A stretch of DNA of 34,690 nucleotides from CAZWRK01 sp964635875 (GCA_964635875.1 CAZWRK010000039.1:1-34690), one strand, 5' to 3'. Positions 23,639 through 31,750 are shown, numbered from the stretch's first letter. Numbers and translations are program-made. The notes: a model not told the origin generated them from the sequence alone.

Positions 23639-25766
23639 CTTTAGGCCTCATGCTGTTTACTGCTATCTTTTGTTTTTCAAGCTGTGCATCTGTATTCATC
23701 TTTTCAACCTCTATAACCTGATCGGTAGAGAGCGGTTTCTGTGATGGTATATACCCTGCCAGTTGCTCCATTTGTCGCTTTACATCTTCTGGAGCATCAC
23801 GATAAGCTATTTCAATTTGTTTTGCTGGTTTAGATTTCTCAAGCATGCCTGTATCTTTTAAGGCTTCAACCACACCGACTTTAGTAGAATCAACAAGTTT
23901 CTGATCTGATTCTGGCCCAACAGCTCCAGCGTCTTTAAGCACCTCAAGTACTGCAATCTTTACCTGGCTGATTTGTTCTTCAGTCATATCTTGACCGCCG
24001 CCCTTCTCCATCGCTTCCATAAGTTCTTGGGTGTTACCAAACCCATATGTCTCTAGATATTGTTGTATAACGAGCTTCAATGATTCCGGACTCATAAGAC
24101 CTTGCTTCGAGAACTCAAGCATATTAGTGACAATATCACTCATAGCAGCTCTCTTGCCCTCTGTTGTAATACCAAGTCCTGGCTCTATCTCAACTCTTAC
24201 TTTAGTGTTTTTATCAAGAACTACGGTACCTTCGGGAATTTCTGCTCCCATCTCCTCGTGAAGTTCTACCCCTCGTTTACCAATAACATTAAAGTAATCC
24301 GGCTCGTTATTTTCCATATGCTCGACCTCATGAGGCTTGATATAGTCTTTATGGGCTCTCTCTAACATAAGTTCAGCAACCTTTTTTATACACTTCTTCA
24401 ACATGAGTGTAGGTATCTTTAAATTTGCGTACTCAGTTGCTTTAAGAGATTCAATAGCCCGTCCTGACTTTACATCGTTAGGAATTTGTCCAAGTGCTGC
24501 AGTAGACGCTCCCTGCTCCTCAATATACTTGTCAAACATATTAACGACGTTAAACGGTGCCGCACCAGGAGAGGCTACATTCATTTGAGTTAGTGGTACA
24601 CCCTCGTATTCAATCATTTGACCACCGGCAAAGTTTGATACCTGAAAGTTTTCCCCTTTTCTTTTCTGATAAACTCCAACAACCATTGCGTTTACCCACT
24701 GTTCAAGTCTAGTCATGATAATATCAACCGATTTGTTCTGTGGTATAAAGCGCTCAATAAATGGCGTTTGATAGAGATATCCTGGCTCAAATCTAAACTC
24801 TGCAAAAGGATAGCAATCGTAGTCTATATACTCATCCAGAAGCGTTACTCCACCGGCTGAAAACACATGACGCATGATCTTATCACCCTTTCCCTTGCCG
24901 TCTGTTGCACCTTTAACTGCTTTTTTAGATATAGATTCAAAATTATCCAGTCCAATAACCTCTTGCATGAAGGTTTCCTTAACAATAAGCGTAGCAGCGT
25001 TACCCTCGTCTGATTTATTACCCATTCGAGAGCGCATATACGCATCTTTAACCTCGGAAGTGGCGTATTTGTTGTCTGGTTCTAGTTTAGCAACCATAGA
25101 CTCATCAAACATGCTGTTTCCCTTTATATCTTCAAGGCTCATGGGAGTAGCTTTTGTTATGAAAGGGAGCTTATCGAGTTCCCGTTTATCTCCATAACAG
25201 ATGATGTCGAATGAATCCAATACCTCGGTGCATATCTCACCGCTATCATCGGTATATACCTGAAGATACGCAATACTGCCTTTAGCAGCGTTTAAGATAA
25301 GGTCAAGAAGTTGAATATTTAGATAGAGCTCTTCCCATTTTGAAGTGATCCATGTACCCGTTTTCCTCGCTTGCTGTTTAGAGTTTTTGTAAGCTTTCTC
25401 ATATGCCGCTAAGTCAACCTGACCATTCGGCAATCTGAAGTCCTCAACTGTTATGCGTTCTGGATAAACCACGGGAAACGGTTCTGCAGCAAACAACAGG
25501 TTTGATACACCTCTGATTTGTCTACTTGCTCTTGGTATCGCTCTTTCAGTTGAGCCTCTTCCTGTGTTTAGGGTATCAATAATACGCCCTGTTGATTTTG
25601 ATACCATTCGAAAGTGATAGCCATCATCAAAAAAGGCATTGTCGTACCATCTGCGCTCAAACTTTCCCCTTCGCGTCACCGCATCTTTTGTAAGCTCCTC
25701 AACCACCTGCCCTATTTTATTAGAGCCGATAGTCGAGAGAATTTGCTCGAACTTTTCTTTTATCAT
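23616..25766 (-). CDS. Portal protein (P22-like)
   Basis: 716 aa, close to P22 portal length (725). It contains RRGKFERRWYDNAFFDDGYHF (about 32-52) and the wing/stem region PFIERFIPQNKSVDIIMTRLEQWVNAMVVGVYQKRKG, with IPNDVKSGRAIESLKATEYANLKIPTLMLKKCIKKVAELML as the long stem/crown helices. The C-terminus is a charged helical barrel-like extension. Twelve copies would form the DNA gate at one capsid vertex and bind the terminase and adaptor. Its ATG overlaps the upstream membrane-protein stop by 4 bp. Late promoter B is embedded in its last codons. Confidence 0.85.
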   Translation of the reverse strand: MIKEKFEQILSTIGSNKIGQVVEELTKDAVTRRGKFERRWYDNAFFDDGYHFRMVSKSTGRIIDTLNTGRGSTERAIPRASRQIRGVSNLLFAAEPFPVVYPERITVEDFRLPNGQVDLAAYEKAYKNSKQQARKTGTWITSKWEELYLNIQLLDLILNAAKGSIAYLQVYTDDSGEICTEVLDSFDIICYGDKRELDKLPFITKATPMSLEDIKGNSMFDESMVAKLEPDNKYATSEVKDAYMRSRMGNKSDEGNAATLIVKETFMQEVIGLDNFESISKKAVKGATDGKGKGDKIMRHVFSAGGVTLLDEYIDYDCYPFAEFRFEPGYLYQTPFIERFIPQNKSVDIIMTRLEQWVNAMVVGVYQKRKGENFQVSNFAGGQMIEYEGVPLTQMNVASPGAAPFNVVNMFDKYIEEQGASTAALGQIPNDVKSGRAIESLKATEYANLKIPTLMLKKCIKKVAELMLERAHKDYIKPHEVEHMENNEPDYFNVIGKRGVELHEEMGAEIPEGTVVLDKNTKVRVEIEPGLGITTEGKRAAMSDIVTNMLEFSKQGLMSPESLKLVIQQYLETYGFGNTQELMEAMEKGGGQDMTEEQISQVKIAVLEVLKDAGAVGPESDQKLVDSTKVGVVEALKDTGMLEKSKPAKQIEIAYRDAPEDVKRQMEQLAGYIPSQKPLSTDQVIEVEKMNTDAQLEKQKIAVNSMRPKVDSNKTK

Positions 25767-26041
25767 GTGGATTTGTCAATTAATTTTTTAAACTCCTCAT
25801 CTGTTAATTCATTCATAGGTACTATGTCTGGGTCTGATTCCGGCTCTTTCACAACTTCCTCTGCAATTTTAGACTGTGTGTAATCTGTTAAATCACGGGC
25901 CATAAGAGCTTTGTTGCTGTTTTCTAACTGTTTAAGATGGGCCTCAAGTGACTCTGACATTTTACTAATTGTATGGATATATCCAAAAACAATAGATACA
26001 AAAACGATTGTGACTGAGATTATAATTGCAATTTCTATCAT
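25763..26041 (-). CDS. Small N-terminally anchored membrane protein
   Basis: 92 aa. Residues 2-24 form one transmembrane helix (IEIAIIISVTIVFVSIVFGYI), followed by a coiled-coil segment (MSESLEAHLKQLENSNKAL) and an acidic tail (EEVVKEPESDPD). It overlaps the portal start by ATGA, so it is coupled to it. The topology resembles a spanin i-component or a membrane-tethered assembly factor, but no family is recognised. Confidence 0.5.
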   Translation of the reverse strand: MIEIAIIISVTIVFVSIVFGYIHTISKMSESLEAHLKQLENSNKALMARDLTDYTQSKIAEEVVKEPESDPDIVPMNELTDEEFKKLIDKST

Positions 26042-26049
26042 TTTATTTT

Positions 26050-26853
26050 TTAAAAACCATCACCTTTATAATTTTTTCTTAAATTAGACTCTATGTTTTG
26101 TTTTAGCTTTAAATATTCAAGCGCTTGTTTTTGTTCTTGTGGTGTGCCTTTAGCAAAAGCCTCTTTTTTTTTAGGTGATAACAGGTCAAGCAACTTTTGA
26201 TCAGCTTCTTCAATTAAAGGGTTTGATTTTTTACCAACGCTTTCAACAGCCTTTTTAACAGATGCTATAGCTTCTGGCCCACTAATAGATACAGGCTTAT
26301 CCAATACTGTATCTACAAACTTAGCGTCCTTTGCATGATCATCTAAATTTAAATATCCCTGTTTAACCTTGTAATTACTCATTAACCTATCAAGTGCCCC
26401 TTGTACAATCGGTGCTTCTTCTGGAGCTAATTTCTTCGCCACGTTTGGTACTTCTTTTGCCGCCTCTTGTTTAATAAAGGCATCAAGAGAGCTGCTTATA
26501 GGTGGTGCTGCTTTTGCTATACCTTCTAACGGTCTAATTTTGGGTACTATTCTAGGTGCGCTATTTGCTACCTGCTGCTTAAAAAGCGAGCCAATAATGT
26601 TTTTAATTGGATTTGCGACGTTTTTAACACCACCTGTCATGCCCATAGCTAGACCCATAGAGTCTTGCAATGCTTGGTTGTTATAGTCTTCTCTATTTAT
26701 TTGTCCTAACTTGTACTTATTGAACAAAGCGGCGCTTTCATCTGCTTTAGACATCATACTTTGTGGAAACAGTCTTTTCTTCTGGTCATCATAGATTAAT
26801 GACTTATACGCACCTTTACCCATTGACTTGAGAGCTTGAGCTATTGGATTCAT
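26050..26853 (-). CDS. Hypothetical structural-module protein
   Basis: 267 aa, basic, helical, Ala/Lys/Pro-rich. Residues 1-45 include KSMGKGAYKSLIYDDQKKRLFPQ, with a short Gly/Met-rich patch (SMGLAMGMTGG) and a helical C-terminus (PKKKEAFAKGTPQEQKQALEYLKLKQ). The style resembles the N-terminus of the 739-aa internal virion-like protein. It lies between the terminase and portal genes. It may be a minor head or ejected protein, without proof. Confidence 0.45.
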   Translation of the reverse strand: MNPIAQALKSMGKGAYKSLIYDDQKKRLFPQSMMSKADESAALFNKYKLGQINREDYNNQALQDSMGLAMGMTGGVKNVANPIKNIIGSLFKQQVANSAPRIVPKIRPLEGIAKAAPPISSSLDAFIKQEAAKEVPNVAKKLAPEEAPIVQGALDRLMSNYKVKQGYLNLDDHAKDAKFVDTVLDKPVSISGPEAIASVKKAVESVGKKSNPLIEEADQKLLDLLSPKKKEAFAKGTPQEQKQALEYLKLKQNIESNLRKNYKGDGF

Positions 26854-27332
26854 ATACTTGTTGCTATGTATTTATCAAAAGGATTTGGTACCTGAAAATA
26901 TTCATAATCATATTGCACCGAATTCGTGTTGGTAAACATGCCGTCTACATCTTTAATGATCTTAACAAGAACAGGTACACCTTCGTGAGTGTACTTGATA
27001 AAGTTACTCCCTATCTCGTCTGCTAAATAGAATGTTTCCATTATTGAGAGTGAGGTGTGCTGGAAGTCAACATCACGTATACCAACAGTAATACCACGTC
27101 CAGAGAGGTTTCTCTTGTTCATTACGTCATCTGCTGTTTTACCGAGAAGAAAAAAGGGTAGGTTTGGTCGGGAAAAGAGATCATGTACAAAATAAAGAGC
27201 TTTCATGAGTTCCTCATGGGAAAACTCCTTTGTCTCTACCACCTCTGCAATAGGATTGGATACACTATCAGATAATGTCGTAGTCGAGACTGTTCTGGAA
27301 ATCGCTTTGGCTTTGCGCCCTCGTTTTTTCAT
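26850..27332 (-). CDS. Hypothetical protein overlapping TerL
   Basis: 160 aa from ATG 27332; a longer TTG form is less likely. A basic N-terminus (MKKRGRKAK) and a Ser/Thr-rich linker precede a folded domain (about 38-160). FFLLGKTADDVM and GITVGIRDVDF faintly recall the 'LGxTA...hDhD' arrangement of small nucleotidyltransferase-fold proteins, but the match is too weak to name it. Its first 65 bp overlap the end of TerL in another frame, and its stop overlaps the next ATG. Function unknown. Confidence 0.5.
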   Translation of the reverse strand: MKKRGRKAKAISRTVSTTTLSDSVSNPIAEVVETKEFSHEELMKALYFVHDLFSRPNLPFFLLGKTADDVMNKRNLSGRGITVGIRDVDFQHTSLSIMETFYLADEIGSNFIKYTHEGVPVLVKIIKDVDGMFTNTNSVQYDYEYFQVPNPFDKYIATSI

Positions 27333-28578
27333 AAATGTCTTTTGCAATTGGTGATAACTCCGGCTTCTTCTCTTCCCTGTATATTGGCTGGAGTGACCAT
27401 ACTGCTAATGCGTGACTCATCACAATATCATCATGGAATCCAGCAGGCGCATTGTATGAAACCTTTCCGCTTGAAGTGAAATCATACGTAAAGCTATTGA
27501 ACTCCTGTATTGTTTCCTCTAATTGTAACATTTTTAGATTGGAAAGTTCAATCCAATTCGAAAGCTTCTCAATCATCTGCTTTTTACTTTCGTTGGTGAA
27601 CTTGACTGGTTCTACTGCCAGTCTTTCACGAGCAAGATCATCTGCTATTGGATCGCCCAGTCCTGTAGCGTCTAGAAGTATAAGCGCATTGTTGTATTTT
27701 CTTGCTACCTCTTTAATGCGCTCTCTCTGATACGGCCATTCCAGCTTATTAAACCGCATCTGGAACACCTGGTGGTTATTGTGCCTATCATATACGGATA
27801 TAACGGTGAAGTCCTGAACCTTAGCCAAGTCAACCCCCATAACATATAGATGGCCGGTTATCGGGTCAGCGTCTTTAAGTACTGCTATCTCTTTAACACC
27901 ACGAAATACCACGCCGTTATCATCAAGAAACTCCGCATATATCTCTTGTCTCACAACACGCTCCGGCATGGATTTAATATCTTCTGCTATAAGGTCTGCA
28001 GGAACATAGGGATTATCGAAAGAGGAGAACTTAAGCGATTTGTAGTCTTTCTGTTCTGAATCAAGTCCCCTCTGGTATAGCTCGTAAAACACGCCTCTCC
28101 CCTTTGGAGTGCCTGCCACAACTACTCGGGCGTTTTTATCCCAAAGCATAGGTTTAATGGCATTGTTCCATAGGTACTCATTTTTTAAGATGATACCAGC
28201 TTCGTTTAAGAATGCCTTATCATAATCAAATCCTTCCCAGTTTTCGGGAGTATCTGCGCTTCTAAAGTCAATAAAAGAGTTTCGTATTCTTAAAATCTTC
28301 TGTTGTTTTCTCCAGTGCCAGTATTCTTGTGGTATTTTTGTTAAAGCAGGTAGGAAGTAACGCTCCACATATCTTTCGATGTTTGAATTAACGGTGTCTC
28401 CCCATAACCCACGTTGAAACTTACCGCCGAGAGCTTCTTTTATGAAGTTATTAGCCGCTCCTCTTGTAGCTCCGAATCGTCTCCCTTTTGGAACAATAAC
28501 AAATCTGGTATTAGCATTAAATATCTGTTCCTGAGCCGGAAAGTTCTTTATTGGTAGTTGTATCCTTAACTCGTTCAT
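27268..28578 (-). CDS. Terminase large subunit
   Basis: 436 aa. The ATPase has a degenerate Walker A, PKGRRFGATRG (30-40), Walker B KAFLNEAG (121-128) with Glu126 as likely catalytic carboxylate, and coupling motif AGTPKGRG (155-162). The nuclease domain shows VMGVDLAK (Asp250), LLDATGLG (Asp303) and FHDDIVMSHAL (Asp383/384), the RNase H-like metal-binding acids. The protein pumps DNA through the portal and cuts concatemers. It overlaps TerS by 62 bp in another frame. The packaging strategy (headful versus cos) cannot be read from sequence alone. Confidence 0.9.
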   Translation of the reverse strand: MNELRIQLPIKNFPAQEQIFNANTRFVIVPKGRRFGATRGAANNFIKEALGGKFQRGLWGDTVNSNIERYVERYFLPALTKIPQEYWHWRKQQKILRIRNSFIDFRSADTPENWEGFDYDKAFLNEAGIILKNEYLWNNAIKPMLWDKNARVVVAGTPKGRGVFYELYQRGLDSEQKDYKSLKFSSFDNPYVPADLIAEDIKSMPERVVRQEIYAEFLDDNGVVFRGVKEIAVLKDADPITGHLYVMGVDLAKVQDFTVISVYDRHNNHQVFQMRFNKLEWPYQRERIKEVARKYNNALILLDATGLGDPIADDLARERLAVEPVKFTNESKKQMIEKLSNWIELSNLKMLQLEETIQEFNSFTYDFTSSGKVSYNAPAGFHDDIVMSHALAVWSLQPIYREEKKPELSPIAKDIYEKTRAQSQSDFQNSLDYDII

Positions 28579-28957
28579 TTTGTTCTACAATTTCAAAAAC
28601 TATCTTTTGTGGTTCTCCATTTGGGCCGGATACTTCTTGTTTGTCAATAAGTTTCCCTTTAACCTTTAAAGCTAACTCAGTATATTTGGCTCTTACTGCA
28701 TAATCCTCTACCTTCTTATCTGGTTCAGTAAAAGAACCTCGCCACTTTGTAGCCATGATACCATCGTCGAGCGCTTTAACTATTTTACTATCTGGTAGAT
28801 ATTCTTCTAAAAGTTCAGCCCAACCTTTTGTTGAAGTAAGTTTGCTTGGATTCTCAGCCGTTGCTGGAGAATAACCCGCTGCTCTCATGCCTGTACTAAT
28901 TTTTCCACCGTTTTCGACTATCGCTTTTAAAGCCTTCTTTTGCCTTAGTGTAGCCAT
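28517..28957 (-). CDS. Terminase small subunit
   Basis: 146 aa. The N-terminal HTH-like region (RQKKALKAIVENGG.. MRAAGYSPATAENPSKLTSTKGW) is the DNA-binding part of many small terminases. A helical oligomerisation segment (about 85-115) and a hydrophilic tail follow. It recognises the packaging start and recruits TerL. Its long 3' overlap with the TerL start makes co-translation likely. Confidence 0.75.
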   Translation of the reverse strand: MATLRQKKALKAIVENGGKISTGMRAAGYSPATAENPSKLTSTKGWAELLEEYLPDSKIVKALDDGIMATKWRGSFTEPDKKVEDYAVRAKYTELALKVKGKLIDKQEVSGPNGEPQKIVFEIVEQNERVKDTTTNKELSGSGTDI

Positions 28958-28967
28958 AATTCATGTT

Positions 28968-29774
28968 TTAAATAAGACTATTATATATTTTTTTTAACCC
29001 CTGTTCCAATGTTATTTTAGGAGGTGATAGGTGTTTCAAATCAAGATCTTGCCAGTTTAAATCACGAAGCACCGTTCTCTCCTGTATGTTTGCTTTCTTT
29101 TTAGTAATCTTTTCAATAATGGTAACAACGTCTGAGTTTTTAGTGAGTATGCCCGTTCCTGATGTTCTTATCTGGAGCGTCGGATTTGAATCTATTAATT
29201 CTGGTAGAGTAATCATGTCCTCTATGAATTCGTCAATATATATCCAGTCATGAACTGCGTTTGGCTCAAGCATCATGGGTTCGTTTTCTAAACAACTCCT
29301 AAATACTGTCGGTATAAATCTGAAGTCTGATTCTCCAGGCCCATATACACTCATGGGTCGTATAATCCCAACCGGCATTTCGTACGCTTTCTTAAAAAGA
29401 TGGCAAATGTGCTCACCAATTTGTTTGGTTAAGCTGTACATGTTTTGCGTGTTGAGCATTACCGCCGAGGTTGATACTTGAATAAATGCCTGTATGTCTG
29501 AATCTTTACACCAGTTTAACAGGTTCGTTGTGTTTGTTATGTTTGCTTTTATGGTTTCTTCTGCGTTTTTTTGAAAAAACATATTCCCATATGCTGATAG
29601 GTTGTATACGTGGTCAAAGTTATTTTTTCGAATTAAATCATTAAGATATTTACCATCGTAGTATTGATAGAAGCTGTACCTTCCCGCCTCAACTACCGAG
29701 TGGCCGTCTTTTTTAAGTCGTGCCACAAGGTGTTTTCCGATAAATCCTCCAGCGCCGACAACAAGAACATTCAT
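28968..29774 (-). CDS. NAD-dependent epimerase/dehydratase (extended SDR)
   Basis: 268 aa. The Rossmann motif GAGGFIG (7-13) binds NAD(P). STS (101-103), Tyr113 and Lys117 (YSLTK) form the SDR catalytic set, and GIIRPMSVYGPGE is the substrate-side motif. It is slightly shorter than typical UDP-sugar epimerases (about 310-340 aa). It would epimerise, dehydrate or reduce a nucleotide-linked sugar. It is coupled by ATGA to the small transketolase subunit, so the three enzymes probably act in one sugar pathway, an arrangement known from bacterial polysaccharide loci and unusual next to phage terminase genes. Confidence 0.85.
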   Translation of the reverse strand: MNVLVVGAGGFIGKHLVARLKKDGHSVVEAGRYSFYQYYDGKYLNDLIRKNNFDHVYNLSAYGNMFFQKNAEETIKANITNTTNLLNWCKDSDIQAFIQVSTSAVMLNTQNMYSLTKQIGEHICHLFKKAYEMPVGIIRPMSVYGPGESDFRFIPTVFRSCLENEPMMLEPNAVHDWIYIDEFIEDMITLPELIDSNPTLQIRTSGTGILTKNSDVVTIIEKITKKKANIQERTVLRDLNWQDLDLKHLSPPKITLEQGLKKIYNSLI

Positions 29775-30247
29775 CTTTTAAGATTAATATAATAGGGTTT
29801 GTCTTTCATAATCGCCTCTGTGACTGCCGTTTGCATTCCTAATCTGTTATGAGGCCAGATGCTCCGTATATTCCCGAATTGTTTCATGTGATCCTTATCA
29901 TCCCCTGCGTAGTGTGAGAATCCATCGTGTTCGTAGTCGTTGTTTCGTCCTGATCCGATTAACTTAACCGGTATACTCTCATAATTAATATACGTTCTGA
30001 GACTCTCAAACGGTCTGTAAAGCAGGAATGGGGTGATGCTGTATACAAACGGTATTTTTCCTTCAAGTGCCATGCCGATTCCCATATCAACTGCGAGTTG
30101 TTCCGCTACGCCGACGTTAAAAAATCTTTTAGGAAACTCATTCCGTATTCTATCAAATCCAATATAGCCTAAATCAGCAGTAATAGCAACTATTTTTTCG
30201 TTTTCGTGCATTTTCTGATACAGGTAAATAAAGAATTCTTGTCTCAT
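29771..30247 (-). CDS. Transketolase pyrimidine-binding subunit (short)
   Basis: 158 aa containing only the Pyr domain. ITADLGYIGFDRI (about 22-34) and NVGVAEQLAVDMGIGMAL carry the conserved Glu49, which activates the thiamine diphosphate ring. HDGFSHYAGDD (about 108-118) matches the substrate-side loop. The third, C-terminal domain of ordinary transketolases and of typical split partners (about 300 aa) is missing. It overlaps both neighbours by ATGA. Together with the next subunit it should form one active site at the interface. Confidence 0.8.
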   Translation of the reverse strand: MRQEFFIYLYQKMHENEKIVAITADLGYIGFDRIRNEFPKRFFNVGVAEQLAVDMGIGMALEGKIPFVYSITPFLLYRPFESLRTYINYESIPVKLIGSGRNNDYEHDGFSHYAGDDKDHMKQFGNIRSIWPHNRLGMQTAVTEAIMKDKPYYINLKR

Positions 30248-30948
30248 TGGAGTGTTCTTGATGAATTTTTAGAAGCTTGGAGCATTGCCACCTGTTCTTC
30301 TGAGTTATAGAATTTGATAGCCTCTTCGTATTCCTCATCGGTTAGCTTATGATAGTGTCCTTCAAGTCCTCGTAAAAAAACCGGTTTATCCTCATCTGAA
30401 AACTCAATAACATCTTCAAATTTTGGAGCTTCATAAGATAATGAGAAATCTATTTTAGAATACGCTCCGTAGTGGTTGTAGAGAACGTAGGATTTGATAT
30501 TTTTAATATCTCTTGCTTGTATATATTGTCTTGCTTCAAACATGCTCCCCTCACCAAGCTCTCCATCACTGCATATAACGTATACGTGTCTGTCTGGTTT
30601 AGCAATTGCCATCCCGATTGCAATAGGCAACCCATGTCCTAAGCTTCCAGAACTGCAGTAAATGCCATCTTCTAAACTTCGGCTAGGGTGTACCCCGTGT
30701 TTAATAAGAAGTTGCGCCGCATTGGCATTCTGGAACTTCTCAAGTACTACGTATAATGCGAGTCCGGCATGACCGCATGAAAGAATTACAATGTCCTCTG
30801 GTTTTTTGTTTGCGTAAATATATGCGAGTACTTTAACCGCATTCAGACAGGAGGATATATGAGAAAGATTGTTCTTGTGTGACAATTCAAGAATCCGTTT
30901 TTTTAGATCAATCTCTATAAGGAGTAAGTCTAATTCAGTTTGAATCAT
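30244..30948 (-). CDS. Transketolase thiamine-diphosphate-binding subunit
   Basis: 234 aa from ATG 30948, chosen over an in-frame TTG. GSLGHGLPIAIGMA (101-114) and SDGELGEGS (127-135), with YNHYG about 23 residues later, form the ThDP/Mg2+ motif. His30 (LSHIS) and GHAGLALY (59-66) match catalytic-site residues. The family transfers two-carbon ketol units between sugars. Small split forms beside a sugar epimerase usually serve unusual-sugar synthesis rather than the pentose phosphate pathway. It lies 1 bp after the zinc-ribbon gene, at the head of the leftward operon. Confidence 0.85.
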   Translation of the reverse strand: MIQTELDLLLIEIDLKKRILELSHKNNLSHISSCLNAVKVLAYIYANKKPEDIVILSCGHAGLALYVVLEKFQNANAAQLLIKHGVHPSRSLEDGIYCSSGSLGHGLPIAIGMAIAKPDRHVYVICSDGELGEGSMFEARQYIQARDIKNIKSYVLYNHYGAYSKIDFSLSYEAPKFEDVIEFSDEDKPVFLRGLEGHYHKLTDEEYEEAIKFYNSEEQVAMLQASKNSSRTLQ

Positions 30949-30949
30949 A

Positions 30950-31153
30950 TTAGTACGCAATAGTTCCCCGTGCTACAGTCCCCTGATAACCGCATGAGCA
31001 ACCTATGACAATGGTTCCTGCTGTTATTGAGGTAACGCCATCTAGCCGGTGGAATCTCTGAATCTCTATAGTATTTTTTCTTATCAGACGGCCTAAAACA
31101 TTTCGTTTATTTTCTTTTGCACAATTCGGACATTCGATTAGAGTGCCTTGCAT
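30950..31153 (-). CDS. Zinc-ribbon miniprotein heading the leftward operon
   Basis: 67 aa. CPNC (8-11) and CSCG (about 52-55) form a two-knuckle zinc ribbon around a basic beta-rich core (RNVLGRLIRKNTIEIQRFHR). Similar small phage zinc ribbons include Mu Com, a translational activator, though the resemblance is general. It is the first leftward gene after the divergent control region, so a regulator of late expression (RNA- or polymerase-binding) is an attractive but unproven idea. Confidence 0.6.
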   Translation of the reverse strand: MQGTLIECPNCAKENKRNVLGRLIRKNTIEIQRFHRLDGVTSITAGTIVIGCSCGYQGTVARGTIAY

Positions 31154-31160
31154 GAACGTT

Positions 31161-31187
31161 AGTATATCATATTTTTAAAACTCTCAA
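31161..31187 (-). promoter_or_regulatory. Possible leftward promoter for the zinc-ribbon/transketolase genes
   Basis: TTGAGA (31182-31187), a short 15-bp spacer and TATACT (31161-31166) on the minus strand. The start would fall about 1 bp before the ATG at 31153, i.e. a leaderless message. Confidence 0.4.
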
Positions 31188-31189
31188 AG

Positions 31190-31537
31190 TTTTTTTCAAC
31201 TCCAGTCATGTTTGCTCGTAGTATCGTGTAATTCCATACTTTGAATGGGATAAGAAGGAATACCCTATTAAGACGAATAAGGTTAATCTTGCATGTGTAT
31301 AATCGGTTTTCTCTCCGCACATGTTGACTCTATCTCTAACTGCCTATTTAACGTGCAGCCGTCGGGTAATACGTTAAGAGTCTCTCATTACACCGTATTT
31401 TCATTATCTGAGTGTTGGTTGTTATTCTACATTGAACGGGCCTAAGTTAGGTTTCCCCTGCTCGAATCAACCTCATTTTTTAACGTCCTTGATTTATGGG
31501 GACATCCACTGATTCGCATGCCTGTTGAAGATGGAGC
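31190..31537. other. Non-coding control region with nested inverted repeats
   Basis: No ORF, tRNA or tmRNA is recognised. Visible structure: GACTCT (31326-31331) pairs with AGAGTC (31377-31382), and inside it TAACGT (31349-31354) pairs with ACGTTA (31371-31376), two stems that would stack. CCTAAGTTAGG (31441-31451) is a near-palindrome, and AGGTT/AACCT (31449-31453 / 31469-31473) can pair. A TATAAT on the plus strand at 31298 lacks a -35. This may be the 5' leader of the leftward operon, a structured RNA or a replication origin. I cannot choose. Confidence 0.4.
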
Positions 31538-31566
31538 TTGAAAAGGAGAAGAAAAGCGTGTATACT
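31538..31566 (+). promoter_or_regulatory. Promoter of candidate small RNA
   Basis: TTGAAA (31538-31543), a 17-bp spacer and TATACT (31561-31566). The predicted start is A31573. An 8-bp inverted repeat AAAAGGAG/CTCCTTTT (31541-31548 / 31574-31581) spans the promoter and could be an operator. Confidence 0.6.
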
Positions 31567-31592
31567 TGTCTTACTCCTTTTTTCGCAAAAAG

Positions 31593-31621
31593 ATCGTAAC
31601 ATTGATAGCGACTGTTGTCAA
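31593..31621 (-). promoter_or_regulatory. Leftward promoter overlapping the small-RNA region
   Basis: TTGACA (31616-31621), a 17-bp spacer and TACGAT (31593-31598) on the minus strand. It would give a leader of about 430 nt for the leftward operon. It overlaps hairpin 2 of the rightward RNA, so part of the match may reflect that palindrome. Confidence 0.4.
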
Positions 31622-31628
31622 TGCTTAC

Positions 31629-31660
31629 AGAACCGCCAGAGCAATCTGGCGGTTCTTTTA
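31629..31660 (+). terminator. Strong intrinsic terminator
   Basis: A perfect 12-bp stem AGAACCGCCAGA / TCTGGCGGTTCT around a GCAA tetraloop, followed by TTTA. It works rightward; the minus strand has no T-run after the stem. Confidence 0.9.
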
Positions 31661-31713
31661 TGCTTAAATCTTCTAATGTATGTATCCGGTATGTATAAGA
31701 TTGTGATTATCTC

Positions 31714-31742
31714 TTGACAATCTGTTTACACTTGTTTATACT
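31714..31742 (+). promoter_or_regulatory. Early promoter 1
   Basis: TTGACA (31714-31719), a 17-bp spacer and TATACT (31737-31742). The sequence CTCTTGACAATCT is shared with early promoter 2 at 32440. It drives the rightward genes from 31841. Confidence 0.85.
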
Positions 31743-31750
31743 AACCTTAC

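Larger units (their letters stand above)
31573..31660 (+). ncRNA. Candidate 88-nt phage small RNA
   Basis: From a consensus promoter to a strong terminator with no ORF. It folds into three adjacent hairpins: CTTTTT-TCGC-AAAAAG (31577-31592); a 10-bp stem GTAACATTGA with TCAATG-c-TTAC (31596-31605 / 31618-31628, one bulge, 12-nt loop); and the 12-bp terminator stem (31629-31656). No known family is recognised. It lies between the divergent operons, the usual place for regulatory RNAs in phages. Confidence 0.5.
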
